The position numbers were made by a program, and so were the translations under genes. From the NCBI RefSeq assembly GCF_013349995.1, contig NZ_JABVXF010000001.1, forward strand, positions 310,001 through 374,000: 64,000 bases of DNA. The letters are read 5' to 3'. This stretch comes from Pseudoalteromonas sp. 0303. GTDB lineage: Bacteria > Pseudomonadota > Gammaproteobacteria > Enterobacterales > Alteromonadaceae. Positions 1 through 8,100 of the stretch are shown here, piece by piece. The first letter of the stretch is position 1. Each line of letters begins with the position of its first letter. The notes beneath the pieces were generated by a model. That model saw only the letters and a list, made by a program, of their open reading frames with translations. It searched no databases and had not been told where the DNA came from.

Positions 1-2
1 CA

Positions 3-2339
3 GCTGAAATCACGTTAGAGCAAGCAATGGCTCACCCTGATTGGTTAGGCCGTCAGCCTGAGCGTGCTTTCTGGAATGGTGATTCTAACAGCATCGTTTA
101 TGCACAAAAGCAACAAGGCAATGAGTTACGCGATTTATACGTTCAAGCGGTAAATAGCCAATCTGCATCACAATTAGCGTTAAACAAACTACACACTGTA
201 GGCGCTAAAAATGCCGTTTATTCTGCAGATAAAAAGCAACAGGCTTATGCATTTGAAGGTAATATCTTCGTTAAAAACCTAAGCACTGGTCAAATTACAC
301 AAATCACTCACGATAGCGCACAGCAATCAAAACCACAGTTTTTAACTGATGGTAGCCTTGCATATCGCCAAGGTAATGCATTTTATAAAGTTGATTTAGC
401 AACGGGTCGTCAAGTTGAATTAGTTAACTTGCACCTAGACGATGCACCTAAAGGTGTACAAGAGCCAGACACTTACATTGCAAAAGAGCAGCACAAACTA
501 ATTGATTACATTGCGCTGACGCACAAAAACAAAAAAGATCGTGAAGAGCGTAAAGCACAAATCAACGAGCAAAACGACAGCATTGCTAATGCACAGTTTT
601 ATTTAGGTAAAGGTAAGCGTTTAGCAGATGTACAGCTTTCACCAAATGGCCAAGCACTTGTTGCAGTAACCACAGAAAGCCGTTCATGGCGCGATGAAGG
701 CGATATCATGCCTAATTACATTGCCGATGATGCACGCGTAAAAGCAGAAAAAGTACGCCGTCGTGTTGCCGATGAAAAACCAATCAGCTCAGACGTTGTT
801 TACATCGACCTTAAATCAGGCGAGCAAACAACTCTGGCATTCGATACCTTACCAGGTTTTGATGAAGACGTACTTGCAGCTGTTAAGAAAGAAAACTACG
901 CCCGTGATGGTAAAACTTATAAGTCTGAAAAAGCACCACGTGCTATCAATTTAATGATGGATTGGGGTTGGGACCAAAGTGCAATCCAATGGAACACAGA
1001 TGGTTCACAAGTAGCTCTTATGCTTGAAGCATGGGACAACAAAGACCGTTGGTTAGCCACAGTTGATACACAAAACAATAAACTTGTTTCACAGCACCGT
1101 CTGCATGACGACGCGTGGGTTAACTATGCATACAATGATTTTGGCTGGTTGAACAACTCAGACACGCTTTACTACCTATCAGAAGAGTCTGGTTACAGCC
1201 ACATTTATAAAAAGCCACTTAATGGTAAAGCAACGCAGCTTACTAAAGGCCAATTTGTTGTTTCTAACTTAACGTTAACGGCTGATAACTCAGCGATTTA
1301 CTACAAAGCAAACGTTGAGCACCCAGGTCTTTACGAAATCTATCGTGTAAACCCTGCAAACGGTGAATCTGAGCAAGTAACAAACCTTGATGGTATGACT
1401 GATTACCAGTTAAGCCCAGATGAAAGCAAACTATTGCTAACTCACTCAAAAATTATGTCGCCGCCTGAGCTTTATGTTGCTGATGCAAAAGCAAACACCC
1501 AAGCAACTCAGTTAACGCACACGGTATCTGACGAGTTCTTAGCGAAAAAACTAATTGCACCTAAGATTGTTGCTGTGCCTTCAAGCCACACCGATCAGGC
1601 AATTTACGCAAAAGTATATTACCCAGCTGACTATAAAGAAGGCGAAACAGGTAAAAACCGTAAAGCGGTTATCTTTAACCACGGTGCTGGTTACTTACAA
1701 AACTCACACATGGGTTGGTCTGGTTACTTCCGTGAGTTTATGTTCCACTCACTATTGGCTTCAGAAGGCTACGTAGTAATGGACATGGACTACCGTGCAT
1801 CGAAAGGTTACGGCCGTGATTGGCGTACAGCCATTTATCGTCAAATGGGTACACCTGAAATCCAAGATTTAGCAGACGGCGTAAGCTGGATGGCAGACAA
1901 CGCAAACGTAGATACACAAGCTGTAGGCACTTATGGTGGTTCTTACGGTGGTTTCATGACGTTTATGGCGCTATTCACACAACCTGATTTATTCAAAGCA
2001 GGTGCTGCACTTCGTCCGGTAACTGATTGGGCTCACTACAATGGTCCTTATACGTCTAACATCTTAAACCACCCAGATGTTGACCCAATTGCTTATGAAA
2101 AGAGCTCACCAATTTACTTTGCTGAAGGTCTTAAGAGCCATTTATTAATTAATGCGCCTATGGTTGATGACAATGTATTCTTCCAAGACTCAGTACGCTT
2201 AGTACAGCGCTTAATTGAACTTGAAAAAGAAAACTTTGAAACAGCTATCTTCCCAGTTGAGCCACATGGTTTTGTACAACCATCAAGCTGGCTAGATGAA
2301 TACCGCCGTATTCATAAGCTATTTAAAGAAACGCTTTAA
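3..2339 (+). CDS. S9 family (prolyl oligopeptidase/DPP-like) serine peptidase, 5' end outside window
   Basis: The reading frame is open from the first complete codon (GCT at 3), so the gene starts upstream of the window; the ATG at 27 is internal. Numbering from that Met, the first ~500 residues have the repeated strand pattern of a DPP-IV-type beta-propeller, followed by an alpha/beta-hydrolase domain. The nucleophile motif GGSYGGF gives Ser639, the VDDN segment gives Asp714 or Asp715, and EPHGF gives His747, a complete catalytic triad. Family members cleave short peptides, often after proline, in the periplasm or outside the cell. The signal peptide, if any, is not visible. A hairpin terminator follows at once. 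The family call is strong; the exact substrate is unknown. Confidence 0.9.
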   Translation, partial: AEITLEQAMAHPDWLGRQPERAFWNGDSNSIVYAQKQQGNELRDLYVQAVNSQSASQLALNKLHTVGAKNAVYSADKKQQAYAFEGNIFVKNLSTGQITQITHDSAQQSKPQFLTDGSLAYRQGNAFYKVDLATGRQVELVNLHLDDAPKGVQEPDTYIAKEQHKLIDYIALTHKNKKDREERKAQINEQNDSIANAQFYLGKGKRLADVQLSPNGQALVAVTTESRSWRDEGDIMPNYIADDARVKAEKVRRRVADEKPISSDVVYIDLKSGEQTTLAFDTLPGFDEDVLAAVKKENYARDGKTYKSEKAPRAINLMMDWGWDQSAIQWNTDGSQVALMLEAWDNKDRWLATVDTQNNKLVSQHRLHDDAWVNYAYNDFGWLNNSDTLYYLSEESGYSHIYKKPLNGKATQLTKGQFVVSNLTLTADNSAIYYKANVEHPGLYEIYRVNPANGESEQVTNLDGMTDYQLSPDESKLLLTHSKIMSPPELYVADAKANTQATQLTHTVSDEFLAKKLIAPKIVAVPSSHTDQAIYAKVYYPADYKEGETGKNRKAVIFNHGAGYLQNSHMGWSGYFREFMFHSLLASEGYVVMDMDYRASKGYGRDWRTAIYRQMGTPEIQDLADGVSWMADNANVDTQAVGTYGGSYGGFMTFMALFTQPDLFKAGAALRPVTDWAHYNGPYTSNILNHPDVDPIAYEKSSPIYFAEGLKSHLLINAPMVDDNVFFQDSVRLVQRLIELEKENFETAIFPVEPHGFVQPSSWLDEYRRIHKLFKETL

Positions 2340-2364
2340 CATTTAGAACAATTTAGAACTGACT

Positions 2365-2399
2365 AAAAAGCAGCCTTGATATTCAGGGCTGCTTTTTTT
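2365..2399 (+). terminator. Rho-independent terminator of the S9 peptidase gene
   Basis: The inverted repeat AAAAGCAGCC / GGGCTGCTTTT is separated by about 10 bases and followed by a run of T. It begins about 25 bp after the peptidase stop codon. Confidence 0.85.
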
Positions 2400-2886
2400 G
2401 TTTTTAATAGCAATTGATATTTACCATTAGATATTAGTATTTAACTTGTTTTGCCATAAATAATATCTTTATGTTTCTCGCTAATTAAACCCCGAAATCC
2501 ATCACTCACTAAATTAGGCTGCTTTGTGTCGTTCATCGAATATCGCTTCTGATTGCTTACAAGATATTCATTACCGTTGCCTTGCATTGAGCCCCGTTCT
2601 AGGTGAGTAATTTAATTACCTGTAACCCTTAGTAATATTGTTCAGAGACCTAGCAATATTATGAAACCAGCTAGTTATGTTAATTTAATAGCAAATGACA
2701 CAAATGCTTTTAAAAATGAGGTACATCGACCATTAGTATGGCAACATAAATTTGCACACGCCCTTTGAATGGAATAAGTTGAGTGATATGCCAATAAAAC
2801 TTTACCTTTAGTAAATCCATATTGGTTTATGTAAAAATTAGCTTTATTCAAGTAATACGCCTACAAGTGCTCTTGATAACACTTAG
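2400..2886. other. Gene-poor decayed stretch before the orphan toxin remnant
   Basis: No gene of normal size is present. A 48-codon frame on the minus strand (2441-2587) and a 35-codon frame on the plus strand (2661-2768) have plausible amino-acid composition. Neither has a convincing ribosome-binding site or a recognisable family. The stretch separates a housekeeping gene from Rhs remnants, so it may be debris of deleted Rhs-linked sequence; that is inference. Confidence 0.5.
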
Positions 2887-3111
2887 CCTTTTGTTAAAGG
2901 TTGTTTAGGTCGCGCAACTACGGAAGCTGAGAACTATGAGCCAAAACAATTTGATGAAATTAGTAGAGTCGATAGTTGTGTCGAAAGTTGCATTAACTCT
3001 GAGTTTAAAGCAGAGAGACCTTGTTATTCGATAGGTCCAAATGGTACCGATTGTCAAGAGTACAGTGATAGTTTAGCGGATAAATGTTTAAGATTATGTC
3101 AGGTGAAATAG
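2887..3111 (+). pseudogene. Orphan Rhs-type C-terminal toxin remnant (no start codon)
   Basis: An open frame of 74 codons runs from just after an in-frame TAG (2884) to TAG at 3109. It has no ATG start and no SD. It is Cys-rich: six Cys in the last ~55 residues, including the segment GPNGTDCQEYSDSL. That segment resembles ITNNCQDYVDEVI at the tip of the intact Rhs protein downstream, so both may be C-terminal toxin tips of one type. A small membrane-protein gene begins 1 bp after its stop, as immunity genes do after Rhs tips. What is seen: a headless coding fragment with an abutting downstream gene. What is inferred: a displaced Rhs tip whose parent gene was deleted. It could instead be a small unrelated gene with a lost start. 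Confidence 0.55.
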
Positions 3112-3112
3112 T

Positions 3113-3427
3113 ATGAATCTAAAAAAAATCCAGATATTGAAATTAGTATGGATAACCTGTTTTACTTTAGTCATTCTTTCTGTTTTAGAATCGGTGCAAG
3201 ATGTCAGCCAAACTCACGAGTTAGGAGTGTTCATACTAGTTTTACTTGGAATTTTAAGTTTTCCATTAGGTCCGTTTTTATTGTATCTAGTTACAGCTTT
3301 ACCAACTATAGATTATCAAAGCAGTTTTGGTTTAGAAGTGTTTGTTATTAGTATCTGTTGCTTTATCGGTGGATATTTTCAGTGGTTTATAATTTTACCG
3401 AAAATTATTAATAAATATTGGAATTAG
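3113..3427 (+). CDS. Small three-helix membrane protein, candidate immunity protein of the orphan Rhs tip
   Basis: This gene encodes 104 residues with three hydrophobic segments at about residues 9-25, 38-62 and 74-97, joined by short loops. The ATG lies 1 bp after the stop of the toxin-tip remnant, which suggests translational coupling. A strong hairpin terminator follows 5 bp after the stop. No family was recognised. By position it matches the immunity gene of an Rhs/polymorphic-toxin module, and an inner-membrane immunity protein would suit a toxin acting in the periplasm or membrane. The frame is intact, so it may still be kept for protection against siblings. The role rests on context alone. 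Confidence 0.55.
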   Translation: MNLKKIQILKLVWITCFTLVILSVLESVQDVSQTHELGVFILVLLGILSFPLGPFLLYLVTALPTIDYQSSFGLEVFVISICCFIGGYFQWFIILPKIINKYWN

Positions 3428-3432
3428 CTATT

Positions 3433-3465
3433 AATCAAAAGCCTCTCTAACCGAGGCTTTTGATT
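3433..3465 (+). terminator. Terminator after the orphan immunity-like gene
   Basis: Perfect 13-bp arms (3433-3445 and 3453-3465; core AAAAGCCTC / GAGGCTTTT) surround a 7-base loop. The stem resembles the terminator after the intact Rhs immunity gene at 11039-11063. Both contain AAAGCCTC..TA..CCG.GGCTTT. Confidence 0.8.
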
Positions 3466-3536
3466 AGAATAATACAAATGGAAATAGGATGAAGCTAGTC
3501 TATTACTATCTAAGTTCAACTTGATAGATCTAAACC

Positions 3537-3680
3537 AATTTAGTGTACCACTATAGCAGTGATTATGATCCGGACTTGAGGAGATACATTCAGTCTGCCC
3601 AAATAGGTTTAGCGAGTGGCATAAATTCGTATGGGTATGTTGAAAGGAATCCTATCAAGCACTTAATTGTTATTGGGTAA
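3537..3680 (+). pseudogene. Fossil of an Rhs core domain
   Basis: Translation in frame from about 3537 gives HYSSDYDPDLRRYIQS followed by QIGLASGINSYGYVERNPI and a stop at 3678. This aligns without gaps to DYDPELGRYIQSDPIGL and INTYGYVGGNPV in the intact Rhs protein (nucleotides about 10047-10170). The catalytic-looking SDPIGL is now SAQIGL. The final YIDPFGL is now HLIVIG followed by TAA, so the frame ends exactly where the toxin tip should begin. No upstream shell remains. It is a decayed second Rhs gene in the same orientation. Confidence 0.8.
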
Positions 3681-3696
3681 GGTTTGAAGCTTCATT

Positions 3697-3716
3697 AATT
3701 TTGAATCCAAAGCCTC
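3697..3716 (+). repeat. Copy of the post-Rhs terminator arm
   Basis: AATTTTGAATCCAAAGCCTC here matches 11026-11046 after the intact Rhs immunity gene, apart from one extra T there. Only the left arm of that terminator is kept. It sits 16 bp after the fossil core stop, as if the tip and immunity gene between core and terminator had been lost. Confidence 0.65.
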
Positions 3717-3743
3717 ACTTGTCGCTGTCTTTCATACACAAAC

Positions 3744-3770
3744 TCCTCGATGAAAATCGGGGAATTTTTT
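3744..3770 (+). terminator. Hairpin with GAAA loop and T run
   Basis: TCCTCGAT-GAAA-ATCGGGGA, with one G:T pair, is followed by AATTTTTT. No intact gene ends just before it, so it probably served the lost Rhs module. Confidence 0.6.
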
Positions 3771-4209
3771 GAACTTAGCTGATTAATTTCGATCTGATCT
3801 GTTTTGATATAACTTCAAGGTCAGTTACGGAGTATCCACAAGTTCAGATAATAGGTATCAGAAACATTTCCTCAAGCAAAGTTAGGTGATATTCGCAGAG
3901 TAAAGCGATTGGTTGTGTTAGCATCTAACCCCTTTAATAAGTTGAGACAATCTTTCGTGCAATCATCCACTTTTCCCGCTGATATTGAAGATAATAATGT
4001 TATGTACACTCCTGTTCAAAGTAGTCAGCTTTTAAACCGAAAAAAGACCAATCTGATGAGTAAAAGTTTAAAAAATTTATTAATGGTAAGTATTACGTAA
4101 ACTAATTGAGTTACTAATCCGATCTAGCGTGAGTGGGGACATGCGGTTGTCCATTAACTACTTTATAAAATCAATTGATTAATTATAGTGCTAGTGTTTA
4201 TCGGGTTGT
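3771..4209. other. No recognisable gene
   Basis: Only one frame of about 60 codons is open on the plus strand (3909-4100). It begins with a TTG, lacks an SD and has no family features. The stretch lies between the fossil Rhs core and the broken vWA gene and looks like decayed sequence. Confidence 0.5.
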
Positions 4210-4848
4210 GGGATGGGTCAAGCGCTGCCGGGTTCTTCTTTCCAATGCTCAACGGTGCCAACGGGGGAGGCGATTTGGTAAGGTCCCATGCTAGCATCAC
4301 CAAGAAAGAGCACCTTGTAGTCGCTGGTGAACTTGTTAATCAAGGTCATGGTATCAATGACGTTAGAGTGACGACGTTCGTTGTCTTGCCAAACATGCTC
4401 ATACAAACAGTTATGAAAATAGTAAAACTCAAGGTGTTTAAACTCGCTGTGGGCGGCGCTAAATAACTATTCGCAGGTATGAATGTAATCATCCATTGAA
4501 CCGCCAATATCAAACAGCATCAATACTTTTACGGCATTATGGCGCTCTGGTGCCATTTTCACATCGAGCATGCCGCCTTGTTTTACAGTTGCGCGAGCTG
4601 ATTTCACGATCACTATCAAGGTTTCAGTAGCTGCGTTTATCCCATACTTTTACTGCACCGCGATGTCGGTTACCGTCTTGGCCTATGCTAACACCTTCAG
4701 GGTTAAAACCATAGGCGCCAAATGGCGAAGTGCCACCGGTACCTACCCACTTATTACATCCAGCATGGCGCTTTTGCTGCTCTTCAAGGCGCTGCTTGTG
4801 AGTCTCCATGAGTTTATCAAGGCGGCCCATGGCTTTAAGTTGAGTGTA
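4210..4848 (-). pseudogene. Broken vWA-domain (CoxE-like) protein gene
   Basis: Minus-strand translation gives recognisable pieces in order. First comes LKAMGRLDKLMETHKQRLEE, then GTGGTSPFGAYGFNPEG and AVKVWDKRSY, then a stop. In another frame follow GGMLDVKMAPERHNAVKVLM and LFDIGGSMDDYIHTCE, a TAG stop, then LFSAAHSEFKHLEFYYFHN and NKFTSDYKVLFLGDASMGPY. These are blocks of the family of about 390 residues with a vWA domain (DIGGSMDD is the DxGxS metal site). The N-terminal third and the C-terminus are missing. There is an internal deletion with a frame change around 4600 and two stop codons. Intact relatives usually partner a MoxR-type ATPase. The gene was probably disrupted when the Rhs material expanded here. 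Confidence 0.8.
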
Positions 4849-4875
4849 TTATAATGGTGTTTTTAAAATTATAAA

Positions 4876-4904
4876 TTGACGTAAAGTGGGTCGTGTGATA
4901 TTTG
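4876..4904 (+). promoter_or_regulatory. Possible promoter of the Rhs gene
   Basis: TTGACG (4876-4881) and TATTTG (4899-4904) are 17 bp apart. If used, transcription would start near 4911 and the whole repeat array would form the 5' leader. The -10 match is modest. Confidence 0.4.
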
Positions 4905-4928
4905 ATTTAATAAGGATGATAAGTTGCC

Positions 4929-5128
4929 AAGGTATAATAAGGTGCTAAGGTATAACAAGGTGCTAAGGTATAATAAGGCATTAAGGTATTAAGGTGTTAA
5001 GGTATTAAGGTGTTAAGGTATTAAGGTGTTAAGGTGTTAAGGTATTAAGGTGTTAAGGTATTAAGGTATTAAGGTATTAAGGTATTAAGGTGTTAAGGTA
5101 TTAAGGTATAATAAAGTGCTAAGGATGG
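4929..5128 (+). repeat. 8-bp tandem array AAGGTRTT, about 24 units, ending in the Rhs SD
   Basis: The array spans exactly 200 bp. It has three 10-bp AAGGTATAAY units alternating with AAGGTGCT at the left. Then come 16 consecutive 8-bp units, mostly AAGGTATT or AAGGTGTT, then AAGGTATAAT, AAAGTGCT and finally AAGGATGG (5121-5128). Nearly every unit carries AAGG, a Shine-Dalgarno-like tetramer on the coding strand. The last unit is the apparent ribosome-binding site of the Rhs gene at 5130/5136. The unit length is not a multiple of three and the array has no spacers, so it is a microsatellite, not a CRISPR. Copy-number change would alter leader length but not the reading frame. Confidence 0.95.
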
Positions 5129-5129
5129 T

Positions 5130-8100
5130 ATGATAATGAAAATATTGATTTTACGTAAGCTGATATTCCTAATATTTGTTTTTACATCTTATCATGTAAT
5201 TGCAACAGACTATCTTGGCCATGGATTATATGATTATGACCCTTTTGGCTGGGTTTCTGGGGGGAGTGCTCAAGAAGTCTGTGACCATTGGGCTGATATT
5301 GAAGAGCTATCTACCATACCTACAGCTGATGGCGGTTGTGACCTATATCAGGATGGTGACTATGAAGGTGTTATTGCAGCCTGGTGTCAAAATCGCCAGA
5401 TAGATATTAGCTATACAGGAACATCACAAGTAATCCTAAATGAAGGAGGTGACTATTATATTTATACAATTGATTCCACATTACAAAGGTGGCCAGACTC
5501 ATGTGAAGACTTTATATTCTTTGAAACTAGAACGGAGGGTCCAGACAGTGGGCTTAGGGTTGTAGCGTATAACTTGTCATATGGTGATGTGGGTAAATGG
5601 GGTGCAAAACATACCAATAGTATTAATGAATTTAAAGTGTTTTACCCTGATAACTCCTATTTTACAGGAGAGCAAAAGAAATTTATTTTAAAAACAACTC
5701 AACTTTATCCTGAAATTTACCCTCCAAACTTGAATTTATCAATCAATATCCCTGAAGTAGAGTTTATTATTAATGATGATGAGCCTACCCCTCAATTCTC
5801 AGTTACAGGGCGAAATACATTTGAACAAAATGAAACTCTTGATATAAATATTAAATTAGATCAATTTGTGCAAAATGATTTTTTAATAAAACTTGAAATC
5901 GAAAATTCAACCAAACTTACTTCCCCTATTTTTTCAGCAAAGTTACCATATTATAATGAACAGGCTGACTTTTCGTCACTTACAACGTTAGACTTATATT
6001 TGGGGGAGATAGACCTGACGAGTATAAATCTGACTTCGTCACCTTTAGTTTCTTTTAATGGCGAAGAGGTAAAGTTAAATCTAATCGTTTCTTTAGAAAG
6101 GGGGGGGAGAGTATATTCAAGGAAAAGTAAAATAATAACACTACTAAATAGTGAGGATGAAGATTCTGAATGCTATAACCCATTTTATTATGACGATGCT
6201 GATGGCTGTATTGTAAAATGTCCAGTGGGTTCAAGTTTTGACCCAATGTCAGGCTCGTGCGTGTCTGAAAGAGTAGAACCTAATAAATGTTTGGTTAATG
6301 TTTTAAATCCTATTAATGCATTAACTAGTGGAAAAGAGCAAGCGGTAGCTGTTATCGATACAAATGGTGCTGTGCCTTTAAAATTTAATTTGAATTACTC
6401 AACAGCGAATGATGTTTTAACAAAAAATGAAGAAGTTAGAAGACGCTACAAGCTAAATACTGATGATGGTGAGAAAGGTTGGAATATCATTAAACAACCC
6501 GATGGATATAAAGGTCCTCAGTATAAAAATATTCTATATGAAAATATTAGTGGGCAAATTAATCAAAGAGGGAATGGCTTTTGGTCACATCGCTATGACT
6601 ACCGTTTATATGAAGTCGATGAACAAAATATATATATCAAAATCCCAGATAATAATCTAATACGATTTAGTAAAAATTATGATGCATATAATGAGGTAAT
6701 AAAAAAGGGTGAGTTATTAGTTAAAAATGACACGGAAGGTTGGCTTTATACCTCTTTGGAAAATGTACGCTACAATTTTGATTCGGATGGGTACTTAATA
6801 AAAGTATTTTATCCAAATTCACAATGGTATCAATTAAATTATAATGAACAGAGAAAACTAACAGTAATTGAAAATTTAATTGGTAATAAAATAGAGCTTA
6901 CCTACGACAATGATTTACTTGTATCAATCACAGCTAATGAAGTTGAAAACTATGTCTTAGGGTATGATGCTCTAAATAATCTTAAGTTTTTAACATATCC
7001 AAACGGTACTGCTAAAGAATTCCACTACGAAAACGATTCATTTCCTTTTTACCTAACAGGTATTACAGATGAAAACGGTGTTAGGTCAGCAACATGGAAA
7101 TATGATCAAGACGGCAGAGCGGTTTATTCGGCACACGCTGATGGAGTTGATGCAGGAACAGTAAGCTACAGTAGCGATCAATCAATTTCAATAGATGCAA
7201 ATGGCAAGCAGCGAGTGTTACTGTTTGATAGTGAAATTCCAAATCAAATTAAAAGCATTGAAGGTAGCGGTTGTGACTCTGAAGGGAACGATAGTGTTAT
7301 AAATTATAGTTATGATAGCTATGGCAGAGTAATAGAGAAAGTAGACCAAAACAGTATCAAAACACATTACACATATAACAGCCGAGGTTTGCGCGCTTCA
7401 ATAACCAAATTGTATGGTACTGATTTGGCCAAAACGACCTCATTTTTATATGAAAATGACAATATTGTTGAACCCACAAAAATTACCCTAGAAAATGGAA
7501 CTGTCATTGAGAGTCGATACTCAGATTTAGGGCTTTTATTAAGTCGGAGTGTAAAAACAAGCAGCGAGGTACGAACAACCATATTTGAATATGACGATAA
7601 GGGAATGTTACTACTAGTTGATGGACCAAGGAGTGATGTGAACGATATTACTACTTATCAGTATTATGAGAATGGCAACCTAAAACAAATTGAAAATGCA
7701 TTAGGCCATAAAATTATTTTCAACCAATACGATACTGCAGGTAGAGTTACTGAGTTTGTTGATGAAAATGGCAAAGTTAGCTCGTTCGCTTATGATATTA
7801 TGGGTAAAATAACTACGTTTTCACAAGAAGGTCGAACATATACCTATAGCTACGATGCTGTTGGCAACCTAATAGAAGTAAACAATGGCCTTGGAGCAGT
7901 ATATTATCTATATGATAGTGCAAATAGACTCATCACGATCAAAGATGATAATGAAAACAAAATTGACTACGAATACGATACAGCAAATAATCTATTAGGT
8001 ATTAAAAACGAAGATAAGAGTGGCGAGTTGCTTTATACGCTTCGGTATTTGTATGATACCGTGGGTAGGATCTCGCGTGTAACTTTAGATGAAAGTAACT

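Noticed and set aside
3909..4100. 63-residue ORF on the plus strand
   Set aside because: TTG start, no SD, no family features, and it lies in decayed sequence.
4929..5128. Repeat array read as a CRISPR
   Set aside because: Units are only 8-10 bp and have no spacers; no cas genes are near.
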